DNA from: Maribacter algarum (ex Zhang et al. 2020)
GTDB lineage: Bacteria; Bacteroidota; Bacteroidia; Flavobacteriales; Flavobacteriaceae
Length of the DNA stretch: 64,000 nt
Direction: 5' to 3'
Assembly (NCBI RefSeq): GCF_005885635.1
Contig: NZ_VATY01000002.1
Span: 744,001 to 808,000, forward strand
Shown in pieces: positions 43,006-52,060 of this stretch. The notes under the pieces were generated by a model, which was given only the letters and a program-made list of their open reading frames with translations, had not been told where the DNA came from and searched no databases. Position numbers and translations under genes: made by a program. Each line of letters starts with the position of its first letter. Within the stretch, counting starts at the first letter, position 1.

Positions 43006-43013
43006 CAAAAATA
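43006..43013 (-). promoter_or_regulatory. -7 box TATTTTTG of the MFS gene
   Basis: An exact TAnnTTTG on the minus strand that ends at 43006, with the ATG at 43001. Transcription would begin at or inside the start codon; no -33 TTG is visible. Confidence 0.35.
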
Positions 43014-43114
43014 ACATATAAAGATAGAAAGAGATGCAGCGTTTAAAATAATTTGTGCAAACCTAGCGTTCGGTATCTAGGTTTTATCAAAGAAGTGATT
43101 TTTCCAAATTCCTT

Positions 43115-43122
43115 TATATTTG
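43115..43122 (+). promoter_or_regulatory. -7 box TATATTTG of the second TerC gene
   Basis: An exact TAnnTTTG, 35 bases before the ATG at 43158. No TTG at the -33 distance. Confidence 0.45.
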
Positions 43123-43157
43123 GCACTTCTACAAACACCAACTAAACCCAATATTCT

Positions 43158-43931
43158 ATGGAAGGTCTTTTCACTATCGATAACTTCATCACTTTAGCAA
43201 TGCTTACACTCCTGCAAGCGGTTTTAGGCTTAGACAACCTCTTGTACATTTCATTGGAGTCAAAACGTGCTCCTGAGGAAAAGCAAAGTCGCGTGCGTAC
43301 GATTGGTATCGGTATGGCCATTGTACTACGAATTGTTTTGTTATTTGTTCTCATACGCGTTATTGCATATTTCCAAGATCCTATTTTCGGTTTTGACTTT
43401 ACTGATATTTTAGAGGGAGAATTTAATATCCATAGTATGATTGTATTGCTAGGGGGCATTTTTATTATGTATACTGCCGTTAAAGAAATCTGGCACATGT
43501 TGCGTTTGGAAGATGAGCATGCGGCTCATGATAGCAAACCAAAAAGTGTGAATATGATTATATTCTCCATTGTTATTATGAACATCGTGTTCTCTTTTGA
43601 TTCCATTTTGAGCGCTATGGCTTTGACTAATGTGTTTTGGGTAATGGCTACGGCAATTGTAATTGGCGGGGTTTTAATGATTTGGCTATCTGGCAGGGTA
43701 ACGACTTTTCTTAAGAAGAACAGAATGTACGAGGTTCTAGGACTCTTTATTCTATTTATTGTGGGTATCATGCTACTTTCGGAAGGCGGCCATTTGGCGC
43801 ACTTGAAGCTTTTTGGGAATGAAGTAACGCCGATGAGTAAAACTACTTTCTACTTCGTTATTGTCGTATTGGTGGTCATCGATATCATCCAATCCAAATA
43901 CCAAAAGAAGCTTTCCAAAAACCTTAAATAG
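43158..43931 (+). CDS. TerC-family membrane protein (short, YkoY-type)
   Basis: 257 residues with about seven membrane helices: LLQAVLGLDNLLYISLES at the N-terminus with the GLDN metal-site motif, and IVIMNIVFSFDSILSAMALT with FSFDS. It differs from the 316-residue Alx-like TerC at 37.4 kb, so it is a distinct subfamily rather than a recent duplicate. Probable divalent metal exporter or loader of exported metalloproteins (family knowledge). Its gene ends 91 bases before the TlpA-like lipoprotein start. Confidence 0.9.
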   Translation: MEGLFTIDNFITLAMLTLLQAVLGLDNLLYISLESKRAPEEKQSRVRTIGIGMAIVLRIVLLFVLIRVIAYFQDPIFGFDFTDILEGEFNIHSMIVLLGGIFIMYTAVKEIWHMLRLEDEHAAHDSKPKSVNMIIFSIVIMNIVFSFDSILSAMALTNVFWVMATAIVIGGVLMIWLSGRVTTFLKKNRMYEVLGLFILFIVGIMLLSEGGHLAHLKLFGNEVTPMSKTTFYFVIVVLVVIDIIQSKYQKKLSKNLK

Positions 43932-44022
43932 TTCAAACATTGATTTGCAGGATTTCCTTCGGGAAGTAATCCAAATACTCGAATTTTTTGGTACTTTCGG
44001 TTTACGAAAACACCGAAGACTC

Positions 44023-44535
44023 ATGAGATTCAGATTCACCGTCCTGACCCTTTGCTTCCTTCTTTGCAATGCTTGTGGAGAAACCCCCAAAGCTCCTGAA
44101 CAGAAGGAAGCTCAAGCAACTACAGTACCCGAAGTTCAGGAGGTCAAGAGCACCTATGAAAGTTTGGACGGCCAGCCCATTGAACTTTCGGATTATAAGG
44201 GCAAAAGAATACTTTTAAATTATTGGGCGACCTGGTGTAAGCCTTGTATTGAGGAAATGCCATCAATGGTAGAAGCACAGACACTTTTAGAAAACGAAAA
44301 CTATATCTTTCTTTTAGCCTCAGACCAATCGATGAAAAAAATCAAGGCTTTTCAAAAGAAAAAAAGCTTTGATCTCAACTTTGTGAAATATAATGGTTCG
44401 TTAGCTTCCGAAGAAATTACTGCGCTTCCCGCTACTTTTATCTACAATGTAGAAGGGGAGAAGGTGGAACGTATTGATGGTGCAACGGAATGGAATTCCC
44501 CTGAAATCATTCAAAAATTAAAGAACATTCAATAA
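44023..44535 (+). CDS. TlpA-like thioredoxin-fold lipoprotein
   Basis: Signal MRFRFTVLTLCFLLCNAC gives a probable lipid-modified Cys18. The thioredoxin-like domain has ILLNYWATWCKPCIEEMPSM with the CKPC redox pair and the cis-Pro region ITALPATFIYN. It reduces disulfides outside the cytoplasm. The frame is open from 43861, but the ATG at 44023 gives the proper signal. Its stop and the next ATG overlap (TAATG), so it is coupled to a Cys-rich beta-propeller lipoprotein that may be its client (inference). Confidence 0.88.
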   Translation: MRFRFTVLTLCFLLCNACGETPKAPEQKEAQATTVPEVQEVKSTYESLDGQPIELSDYKGKRILLNYWATWCKPCIEEMPSMVEAQTLLENENYIFLLASDQSMKKIKAFQKKKSFDLNFVKYNGSLASEEITALPATFIYNVEGEKVERIDGATEWNSPEIIQKLKNIQ

Positions 44536-45752
44536 TGCGCATTGTCAGTATTCTGATTGTACTCTTTTTAGGATTTAGTTCTTGTAAGGATGTTGGAAAG
44601 AAGGAAATCGAGAAAAAGGAAACTCCCGTAGTCACTGCAATTACATCGCCGGTAGAAAAGAACAGCTCCCTTCCTTTTTTGTTTTCCGATGGAAAGAAAA
44701 TACTTATGTCATGGGTCGAAAAAGAGAATGATAGCTTAACACAACTGCGCTATTCTGAATTTTTGGAAAGGGAGTGGCGACCCACACAAAACATTCTACG
44801 AGGAAACGACTGGTTCGTGAATTGGGCGGACTTTCCGGCAATTGCCGAAAATAATGGGAGCTTAATTTCCCATGTTTTGAAAAAATCATCTGCAGGAACC
44901 TACTCTTATGATATCAAACTAAATCTACTTCCTGAAGGAGAAAAGGAATGGAAAACCGACTTGCCCCTTCATACAGATGGTACACCTACAGAACATGGTT
45001 TTGTTAGCGCTCTGCCTTATAAAGAAGGTTTCTTTATTACTTGGTTGGATGGGAGAAACACCGAAGAGGATGAGAATGGAAATCGCGGCGCTATGACCCT
45101 TAGAGCGGCTGAAGTTTCGGTGACGGGTGACGTACGAAATGAAACGGAACTAGATGCCCGCATCTGCGACTGTTGTCAAACCACAGCTGTCATAACTGCA
45201 AACGGACCAGTAGTAATGTACAGAGATCGTTCGGAAGACGAAGTAAGGGATATGAGTATTGTACGGTGGGACGATGGAAGTTGGACAGCTCCCCAAACAG
45301 TATATTCGGATAACTGGCAGATAAAGGGTTGCCCGGTGAACGGACCTAAGGCATCTAATATTGGTAATGCTTTAGTGATGGCTTGGTTTACCGCAGCAGA
45401 TAAGCCCAAAGTACAGATAATTTTTTCTTCAGATGGAGGACTTGGCTTTGATAGCCCCATTATCGTTTCAGAAGCAAACCCTCTAGGAAGAGTAGATGTC
45501 ATATTGCTTAATGAACATGAGGCGATAGTGAGTTGGGTAGACCACGATGAAAAAGCCCAACTAAAAGCGATGAAAGTAAACCGAGACGGGAGTCAGGGAA
45601 AACAATATGTCATTTCGGACGTGATAACTTCACGCCAATCTGGATTTCCGCAAATGGAAAGGGTAGGGGGTGAATTACTTTTTGCATGGACATATGTTTC
45701 GAAAGAGCAAAGCAAAGTGAAAACTGCATTAGTTCCGCTTAAAAATTTCTAA
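44535..45752 (+). CDS. Beta-propeller (sialidase-like fold) lipoprotein with CDCC motif
   Basis: Lipoprotein signal MRIVSILIVLFLGFSSC (Cys17). The mature part has repeating beta-sheet blades, each with a W and an Asp-box-like turn (KKILMSWVEKENDSLTQLRYSE, FFITWLDGRNTEEDENGN, VVMYRDRSEDEVRDMSIVRWDDGSW, ALVMAWFTAADKPKVQIIFSSDGG). This is a sialidase-type propeller, but no catalytic Tyr/Glu/Arg set is evident. A DARICDCCQ segment and a later GCPVNGP suggest a metal site or redox-sensitive cysteines. Translational coupling to a TlpA-like reductase supports the latter. Substrate unknown. Confidence 0.78.
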   Translation: MRIVSILIVLFLGFSSCKDVGKKEIEKKETPVVTAITSPVEKNSSLPFLFSDGKKILMSWVEKENDSLTQLRYSEFLEREWRPTQNILRGNDWFVNWADFPAIAENNGSLISHVLKKSSAGTYSYDIKLNLLPEGEKEWKTDLPLHTDGTPTEHGFVSALPYKEGFFITWLDGRNTEEDENGNRGAMTLRAAEVSVTGDVRNETELDARICDCCQTTAVITANGPVVMYRDRSEDEVRDMSIVRWDDGSWTAPQTVYSDNWQIKGCPVNGPKASNIGNALVMAWFTAADKPKVQIIFSSDGGLGFDSPIIVSEANPLGRVDVILLNEHEAIVSWVDHDEKAQLKAMKVNRDGSQGKQYVISDVITSRQSGFPQMERVGGELLFAWTYVSKEQSKVKTALVPLKNF

Positions 45753-45782
45753 GCAGGAATACAAACCCCTAAAAAACAATGC

Positions 45783-46295
45783 TTAGTTGTATTGAATAAA
45801 CTCTGGTTGTGGCAAAAAGGTTTCTAGAAGAAATATTAAACTATCAGCAGATATTAGTGTAATTGAAATAAGAATGCTAACCAAAAGAATAGAAACAGCT
45901 AAATTATTTTGTTTCAATTGCTCTACTTCTTTGATGTGTTTGGTCATTGTTTTAACTAATAGAAAGGAGCTAATTTGAAGTATTGAAATTGCTAAAAATC
46001 CTACAAACAAACACATCGAAGAGTATTTTAAAACTTCTACAAACAAGTTTCCTTCCGAGTGAATTTTTATCAATTGTATTGCGTTGATTATGGAGGGTAT
46101 AATACCACTTAATAAATAACCAATGCTAAAAATAATACCAGAAAAGAAGATACTTAGCGCAAGATTATCATTGTTAAATTCACTTTCTTCAAGTTTAAAT
46201 ATTTTTATTAAAATTTTATAGGAGATAAAAAATATAACGATCGACAAAACAATGGAGATAATTATTTGGATTAACGCGAGATAAAATAATTCCAT
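45783..46295 (-). CDS. DUF350-like four-helix membrane protein
   Basis: 170 residues with four hydrophobic helices arranged as two similar halves (NNDNLALSIFFSGIIFSIGYLLSG and KQNNLAVSILLVSILISITLIS), the pattern of DUF350/YjfL proteins. The gene is only 2 bases after the transglutaminase-like gene. Both are markedly AT-rich compared with their neighbours (rows read at roughly 25-30% GC by eye), which suggests foreign origin. DUF350 proteins are often linked to ATP-grasp or peptide-modifying genes; the function is not established. Confidence 0.72.
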   Translation of the reverse strand: MELFYLALIQIIISIVLSIVIFFISYKILIKIFKLEESEFNNDNLALSIFFSGIIFSIGYLLSGIIPSIINAIQLIKIHSEGNLFVEVLKYSSMCLFVGFLAISILQISSFLLVKTMTKHIKEVEQLKQNNLAVSILLVSILISITLISADSLIFLLETFLPQPEFIQYN

Positions 46296-46297
46296 CT

Positions 46298-47347
46298 TTA
46301 TAAGTGTTTGTTATGAATTAAGGCAAATTTCCAATAGCTAATATTAGAAACATCATTAGGAAGATAGCCAATAGGACAGCCTCTTGCAGTGGTTTCAACA
46401 AAATAGTATTTTTTAGTATTATGGGTTTTGTATTTTCCTGTAGAAGGAATATTTAAACCTATTACGGAATGTAAGTATTTTTCACTATTTAGTATAGCAA
46501 CGTCATAATTAAATCTTGAAAGTATGGTATAAATCAGTACCGTTCTGGTGTCGCAATCTGCTCTTAAACTTGAAACAAATTCAGCAGGCGCATAAACGCC
46601 TAACTTTATATTACCAAAACATGGTTTTATGTCTGTTTCCTTACATTCATCTGATAATATTAAATTATACGGTATATCTTGGATAGATGAAATAATGAGC
46701 TCAGCAAAATCTCTTCTACTCATGTTGCTTTCTTTCTGGTAGTTATAAAACGAAAGTGACAATGCTTCAATTAAAGGCGTATCATGATCTACTAAATGCT
46801 TATAAAAAATTCCCCAAGAAAACTCAGATGTTATTGCAAAAGAATTACGGTTTTTATGAGCTTTTAATACATCCATATAGTTAACCTTAAAAGGCAAACT
46901 GTGTTTCTTTCTATTGAAATCTTTCCAGGTTTGTTGGCTTAAATAGTATTTAGAAATACCAGTAGCTGTACTGTCTGTTATTAGTGTAATGGTTTCGTCT
47001 ACTTTTTCAGTTTCGACTAAACTAAATGTGGTGCCAAATTGATTTTTTAAACCAAATGAAACTATAGAAAAGATGGCTATTACAATGCCTAATTTTAGTA
47101 TTTCAAAAAAGAGGACAGATGAAGATATTTTTTGACCGGTTAATTTTTTTCTTCTTTTCCAAAAATAGCTAAATAGCATTATAATTAGTACCGTCAATAA
47201 TAGTAATAGGTTTCTATTTAAACGCATATTAGTTAAGATGGTAATCAAAACGATACCTATTAATAAAATTGCAGAAACTAATAAGCAACTGGTAAATAAT
47301 CTGTAAAGGACAAGAAGAAAACTATTAAAAACCTTTTTTACATCCAC
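46298..47347 (-). CDS. Membrane-anchored transglutaminase-like protein
   Basis: 349 residues. Three hydrophobic helices occur in the first 100 residues (SCLLVSAILLIGIVLITIL, NLLLLLTVLIIMLFSYF, LKLGIVIAIFSIVSFGL), then a soluble domain. The end resembles a transglutaminase/cysteine-protease core: Cys265 in SLRADCDTRTVLIYTILSRF, His293 in KYLHSVIGLN and Glu318 in YYFVETTARGCPIGYLP. Such cores cleave or cross-link peptides. A TTG, 21 bases, then TACTTTTA (one mismatch) form a possible promoter. It is AT-rich and paired with the DUF350-like gene; an alternative is a non-catalytic transglutaminase fold. Confidence 0.72.
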   Translation of the reverse strand: MDVKKVFNSFLLVLYRLFTSCLLVSAILLIGIVLITILTNMRLNRNLLLLLTVLIIMLFSYFWKRRKKLTGQKISSSVLFFEILKLGIVIAIFSIVSFGLKNQFGTTFSLVETEKVDETITLITDSTATGISKYYLSQQTWKDFNRKKHSLPFKVNYMDVLKAHKNRNSFAITSEFSWGIFYKHLVDHDTPLIEALSLSFYNYQKESNMSRRDFAELIISSIQDIPYNLILSDECKETDIKPCFGNIKLGVYAPAEFVSSLRADCDTRTVLIYTILSRFNYDVAILNSEKYLHSVIGLNIPSTGKYKTHNTKKYYFVETTARGCPIGYLPNDVSNISYWKFALIHNKHL

Positions 47348-47477
47348 CAGTTAAAAGTACTAAAAACATTAGTCCTAAGTCAAGCAAATTGCTATTGGGG
47401 TTGGAAGAAAAGTTAGCGCAGCAGTTGAAGCGCAGTAAAAAAATCCTATCTTTTATTCCAACTAAAACGGATAGAAT

Positions 47478-48359
47478 ATGAATGGCAATACTTTTAAATA
47501 TTACATCGTTATTTATAGTTTTACTTTTATCGGTGTATGCCTATGCATTTCATGTGAACAGAAACCCATACACGATAATAAAGAAAAGTGGCTTTCGTTA
47601 TTCGATGGCTCAAATTATGATGACTGGACCCCTAAGTTCGCTGGATATGAATTAGGTGTAAATTACAACAAGCGTTTTGTCTACGAAGACAGTTTATTGA
47701 GTGTTCGTTATACCGAAAAGGATACGTTTAAGGGCAATTTTGGACATCTCTATTACAAACAAAAGTTCTCTTACTATAAATTAAGAGCGAAGTATCGCTT
47801 TGTAGGGGAACAAATGACAAACGGACCAGGTTGGGCCTTTCGGAATAATGGTTTGATGCTGCATTGTCAAGAACCAGCTACTATTGGACTTAACCAAGAT
47901 TTTCCGATTTCCTTGGAGTTGCAACTTTTAGGAGGGGGCGGTACAGATGACCGAACAACCGCAAATTTATGCACGCCAGGCACGAATGTGGTAATAGGGG
48001 ACACTTTGTTTCGACCACATTGTATTAGTTCCGACTCCAAAACCTATCATGGAGATCAGTGGGTTGAAGTAGAGGCTTTGGTGTTGGGAGACTCCCTCGT
48101 GCAACATATTATGGAAGACCAGGTGGTGATGGAGTTCAACAAACCTACCATTGGTGGTGGTAATATCAGTGGTTATTTAGAAAGTGCCTACGAAGAAGGG
48201 AAACCTTTGAAAGAAGGCTATATATCGATTCAGGCAGAGACACATCCAATAGATTTTAAATCCATCGAACTCCTCAATCTTTGTGGATGTATGGACAAGA
48301 ATGCCAAGAACTATAAAGACTATTACGTTAAGGCTGACAACAGCACCTGCGAGTATTAA
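47478..48359 (+). CDS. DUF1080 (3-keto-disaccharide hydrolase-like) lipoprotein
   Basis: Lipoprotein signal ending CLCISC (Cys26). The DUF1080 concanavalin-like fold opens with WLSLFDGSNYDDWTPKF and continues KLRAKYRFVGEQMTNGPGWAFRNNGLMLHCQ. The C-terminus GCMDKNAKNYKDYYVKADNSTC is a Cys-containing tail seen in flavobacterial relatives. DUF1080 enzymes bind or split oxidised disaccharides. A TTG-N19-TATCTTTT promoter (one mismatch) lies upstream. The cupin gene starts 23 bases after its stop. Confidence 0.85.
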   Translation: MNGNTFKYYIVIYSFTFIGVCLCISCEQKPIHDNKEKWLSLFDGSNYDDWTPKFAGYELGVNYNKRFVYEDSLLSVRYTEKDTFKGNFGHLYYKQKFSYYKLRAKYRFVGEQMTNGPGWAFRNNGLMLHCQEPATIGLNQDFPISLELQLLGGGGTDDRTTANLCTPGTNVVIGDTLFRPHCISSDSKTYHGDQWVEVEALVLGDSLVQHIMEDQVVMEFNKPTIGGGNISGYLESAYEEGKPLKEGYISIQAETHPIDFKSIELLNLCGCMDKNAKNYKDYYVKADNSTCEY

Positions 48360-48382
48360 GAACGAATTCTAATCGAAAAGTT

Positions 48383-48742
48383 ATGGTCAAAAAGATACAT
48401 TGGGATGATGTTCCCACGGAACAGGTTGCCCCCAAAATGCAACGAAAATTGGTCTATGGTGAAAAAGTAATGATTGCACGTATGCAGTTTAAAGATGGTT
48501 TTCTCGTGCCATTACATCATCATGAAAATGAGCAGATAACCCAAGTTATTTCAGGGACCATCCGTTTTTGGTTTGGGGCGGATAAAGAACAACAGATGGA
48601 TTTGAATGCAGGTGAATCTGTTGTGATTCCAGCACATGTGCCCCATGAAGCCTTAATGATCGGTGATGTAGAAGAAATCGATACGTGGGCACCCATTCGA
48701 AAAGACTGGTTAGATGGTACTGATGATTATCTAAGGAAGTAA
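48383..48742 (+). CDS. Cupin-domain protein
   Basis: 119 residues, single cupin barrel. Motif 1 is PLHHHENEQITQVISG with His and Glu metal ligands; motif 2 is NAGESVVIPAHVPHEALM. It binds a metal and a small ligand; the reaction is unknown. It probably shares a transcript with the DUF1080 gene, hinting at sugar or acid modification (inference). Confidence 0.9.
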   Translation: MVKKIHWDDVPTEQVAPKMQRKLVYGEKVMIARMQFKDGFLVPLHHHENEQITQVISGTIRFWFGADKEQQMDLNAGESVVIPAHVPHEALMIGDVEEIDTWAPIRKDWLDGTDDYLRK

Positions 48743-48877
48743 CTCATTATTCCAAATACAGGTTTAGTATTCCACAATTCAGTATCAAGATTCTACAGTT
48801 GGGTACTTTTTCTAAGCATCCTGTAGCATGAAGGAGCATCTTTGTGCCCAATTAATAACAATCATAAAACGACCATC

Positions 48878-50545
48878 ATGAAATCGAAATTCCTCTTTAA
48901 AACCATCCTTTGTTCAACCGTACTTCTTTTTTTCTGTACTACAGCAGGCATCTCACAAGAAACATTAAGTGCCGAACAGTGGCAGGCAGATCTTAGATTC
49001 CTTCAAAAAACGATTCATAAGAAGTACCCATTCCTATTTAAGAAGGTAAAAGCGGCTGCATTTGATGCGGAGGTTGAAAAATTTCATGCCGCTATTCCTT
49101 CGATGGAAGCGCATGAGATTAAAGTGGGCCTAACGCGAATGGTTTCCTTTTTTGAATATGGACATACCCAAATTCCGTTTAGAACCTTGGCCAAAGATGC
49201 TGTTCTAGCTGTAAATCTATATCATTTTGAAGATGGAATATTTTTGGAAGGTGTTCAGAAAGGAAATGAAAAGGCCTTAGGGGCCAAATTGATAAAAGTG
49301 GGGGATATGCCCGTTGACAAAGCGCTAAAGGCAATTCGGCCTGTAGTCCCCGCGGAAAACGACCAATATTTTAAAGGATACGGATTGCGGTTTCTTACTG
49401 TACCTGCCGTTTTGCATGCTCAGGGAGTAATTCCGGAATATAGCGAAGAGATAGCTTTAACCTTAGAAAAAGACGGGAAGGTTTTTGAACATACATTCAA
49501 GTCTATTCCTTACTCCGAAGTATCGGAGGGATATGGATTTACCACTCCCAATGACAAATGGGTGAGTGCCCGTAACCAATCAGAAACTCCGCTATTTCTA
49601 AAACATTTAAAAGAGAAACTCTACTTTTTCGAATTTTTGGAAGATTCTAAAACCGTGTATGTACGACAGAGTTCGGTATTCAATGATGAAAAAGAAGGCT
49701 TAGCGGATTTTTACAAACGACTTTTTGAATTTATCGATAGCAATTCGGTTGAAAAGTTGGTATATGATGTTCGATTAAATGGGGGAGGTAACAATTACAA
49801 CAATAAGCCCTTAATTAAAGGCATCATGGCACGCCCTGAAATTAATCAGCGTGGTAAGTTCTTTTATATCATAGGTAGAAATACTTTTTCAGCCTGCCAG
49901 AACCTGACCAATGAAATCGGAAACTACACAGAGGCGATAATAGTAGGCGAACCTACATCTGAGAATGAGAATTTTTACGGGGATGCCAGAAAAGTAACTT
50001 TGCCGAACTCTGCAATTAATGCCTATCTATCATACGCATGGTGGCAAGACAAATCGCAGTGGGATGGAAAAGAATGGACATTACCTCATATCGCAAAGGA
50101 AATGACCTTTGATGATTACAAAACCAATAAAGATGTGGTACTAGACGCGGCCATGAACTACACTGAAACAGGTTTCATTCTGAACCCTATGCAACATCTT
50201 ACGGATTTGTTTACAGCTGGAAAATTTGATGAGGTAAAAAGAGCCGGCTTTCAAATTGCAAATGACCCTTCATACAAATACTATGATTTTAAGGAAGAGT
50301 TCAGTACTGCCGGGCATCGCTTACTAAACTATGGAAATCCAGAGGGAGGTATCTTTATATTAGAATTGGTGGCCGAGTTTTATCCGGAATCTGTTGGAGC
50401 TATGTACAACCTGGCGACTGCACAAGAACAACTAAAACAATTCGATAAGGCTAAGGAAAGCTATAAAAAGGTAATGGACTTAGATCCTGATGGAATGACA
50501 GGTCGTTCTGCAAAAAACAAACTCGAAAACTTGAATAAGCAATAG
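48878..50545 (+). CDS. S41 peptidase-like exported protein with C-terminal TPR
   Basis: Signal peptide MKSKFLFKTILCSTVLLFFCTTAG. The helical N-terminal part (WQADLRFLQKTIHKKYPFLFKKVK) and the tail-processing domain follow: KLVYDVRLNGGGNNYNN, then IIGRNTFSACQNLTNEIGNYTEAIIVGEPT with the expected nucleophile Ser in FSACQ. The end is a TPR unit (AMYNLATAQEQLKQFDKAKESYKKVMDLDPDG). A clear PDZ domain is missing, so it may not be a typical C-terminal processing protease. The ATG at 48878 is preferred over the TTG at 48842 because it gives the signal peptide. Confidence 0.83.
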   Translation: MKSKFLFKTILCSTVLLFFCTTAGISQETLSAEQWQADLRFLQKTIHKKYPFLFKKVKAAAFDAEVEKFHAAIPSMEAHEIKVGLTRMVSFFEYGHTQIPFRTLAKDAVLAVNLYHFEDGIFLEGVQKGNEKALGAKLIKVGDMPVDKALKAIRPVVPAENDQYFKGYGLRFLTVPAVLHAQGVIPEYSEEIALTLEKDGKVFEHTFKSIPYSEVSEGYGFTTPNDKWVSARNQSETPLFLKHLKEKLYFFEFLEDSKTVYVRQSSVFNDEKEGLADFYKRLFEFIDSNSVEKLVYDVRLNGGGNNYNNKPLIKGIMARPEINQRGKFFYIIGRNTFSACQNLTNEIGNYTEAIIVGEPTSENENFYGDARKVTLPNSAINAYLSYAWWQDKSQWDGKEWTLPHIAKEMTFDDYKTNKDVVLDAAMNYTETGFILNPMQHLTDLFTAGKFDEVKRAGFQIANDPSYKYYDFKEEFSTAGHRLLNYGNPEGGIFILELVAEFYPESVGAMYNLATAQEQLKQFDKAKESYKKVMDLDPDGMTGRSAKNKLENLNKQ

Positions 50546-50564
50546 GCATTCGATATCTTTTGGC

Positions 50565-51327
50565 ATGACCAAAATTGACCTAAGTAATACAACGATACTG
50601 CTCACCGGGGCTTCTGATGGAATAGGGAAGGGCTTAGCCTCCTACTTGTTGGAAATGGGCGCAAAGGTGGCGGTACATTATAATAGTAATAAGGTCTCCG
50701 CTGAAAGTTTCGTCGCCGAATATTCAGACAGGGCCAAAGCATTTCAAGCGGACTTATCCCAAGAAAAAGAAGTGTTTACGCTTTTTGAAAGGGTAGAGGC
50801 ACATTTTGAAAAGATTGATACCATCATTTTAAATGCCGGGGTTTTTCTACCTCATTCCTCCCAGTCAGATACGAAAGATTGGTTGGCTGTTTGGAAGAAA
50901 ACAATTTCCATCAATCTTGATGCTGTGGGATTGCTCACCAAATTAGGGCTCGACCATTTTTTGAAAATGGGAGAGGGGCGCTTTGTTTTTATGGGGAGTA
51001 GGGCCACTTTTCGCGGAGAAACGGAGGAATACCTGGCCCTATGCAGCCTCCAAAGGAGGATTGACCTCTTTGGCACGCAGTGTTGCCCGTTCTTTTGGGA
51101 AGCAAAACATCAAGTCCTTTGTTGTTTCTCCCGGATTTACAAGAACCCAAATGGCAGAACAGTTCATACAAACCTATGGCGAAGAACGGGTATTGAATGA
51201 GATTGCACTCAATGAACTTACCACTCCACAAGATTTAGCACCTTTAGTCGGACTCATGTGTAGTGGGGGAATGGACCACGCCACCGGGGCTACGATCGAT
51301 GTGAATGCGGGAAGTCACATTCGATAG
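50565..51327 (+). pseudogene. SDR-family oxidoreductase interrupted by a +1 frameshift
   Basis: The first frame (from ATG 50565) has the NAD(P) motif TILLTGASDGIGKGLASYLL, IILNAGVF (NAG) and the Ser region FVFMGSRATFRGETEEYLA, then runs off-frame to a stop at 51200. The +1 frame carries the rest, PYAASKGGLTSLARSVARS, NIKSFVVSPGFTRTQMAEQF and DHATGATIDVNAG, ending at 51327. Removing one C from the CCC at 51037-51039 restores EEYLAYAASKGG, the expected YxxxK catalytic site, and a protein of about 253 residues. So it is a recent pseudogene, a sequencing error, or (least likely) programmed frameshifting. Substrate unknown. Confidence 0.9.
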
Positions 51328-51451
51328 TTATAGCAAACTGGATACTTTTGACAAAAACCTGGACTAAGAATTTTTCTTGATTCCGTATATCGCTACTACT
51401 TTGGCACAAGGCTTGTTGTCTTTTTTGTATCTTATATACAAAATGATAACT

Positions 51452-52012
51452 ATGAAAAGGTTTAGATATGTAGTACTGTTGGTCTTTATAGGTATATTTT
51501 TAGGTTGTGGAACTTCCAAAAAAGTTGTGGAGCCCAACATGAAACTGGACCAAATGATGGTGGAAAAAGCATTTGAAATCAAAGTCAAGTCCGCGGAACC
51601 AATGATTACCCAAGCTTTAGGTCAAGTAGCGAATAGTGGAATTTTGCCCCCTGGAAATACAATTGCGCGAATTGATGTCACCGGAAGCGGATATTTTATT
51701 AAAGTACAAGGTGACTCCGTTTCCGCTGATTTACCCTATTTTGGTGAACGGCAAATGGGCGGGGGCTATAATTCAGACTCAGGAATCAAATTTAACGGAC
51801 TAGCAAAAGATATGGAAGTGACCAAGGATGAAACAAAACAGCGTTACACCCTAAACTTTACTATTGATTCTAGCTCAGAAAACTATTTTGTTTTGATCGA
51901 GATCGGTACAAACCTTTCCAGTACAACTTCAATTCGCAGTTCGCATCGCAATCGCATACGTTTTATTGGAGACGTTAATGAATTAGTGGCAGAGGACTAT
52001 GCTGCCAACTAG
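51452..52012 (+). CDS. DUF4251-domain lipoprotein
   Basis: Lipoprotein signal MKRFRYVVLLVFIGIFLGC (Cys19). The mature part has IDVTGSGYFIKVQGDSVSADLPYFGERQMGGGYNSDSGIKF and the C-terminal beta-strands typical of DUF4251 proteins. These are beta-sandwich envelope proteins of unknown role. The ATG at 51452 is chosen for the signal peptide; another in-frame ATG lies at 51443. A strong terminator follows at 52061. Confidence 0.83.
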   Translation: MKRFRYVVLLVFIGIFLGCGTSKKVVEPNMKLDQMMVEKAFEIKVKSAEPMITQALGQVANSGILPPGNTIARIDVTGSGYFIKVQGDSVSADLPYFGERQMGGGYNSDSGIKFNGLAKDMEVTKDETKQRYTLNFTIDSSSENYFVLIEIGTNLSSTTSIRSSHRNRIRFIGDVNELVAEDYAAN

Positions 52013-52060
52013 TTTTAAAAAGGGCTGAGCTTGATATTATCAACTTACCGGACTTGGTTC

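Noticed and set aside
37365-43931. Tellurite resistance system, from the two TerC proteins
   Set aside because: There are no terZABDEF genes; the two genes are unlinked and of different subfamilies, better read as metal transporters.
44535-45752. Calling the propeller lipoprotein a sialidase
   Set aside because: The blades look right but the catalytic residue set was not found.
50983-51327. A separate small gene for the second half of the SDR
   Set aside because: It begins inside the fold and carries only the catalytic and C-terminal parts; it is the shifted continuation of the gene at 50565.
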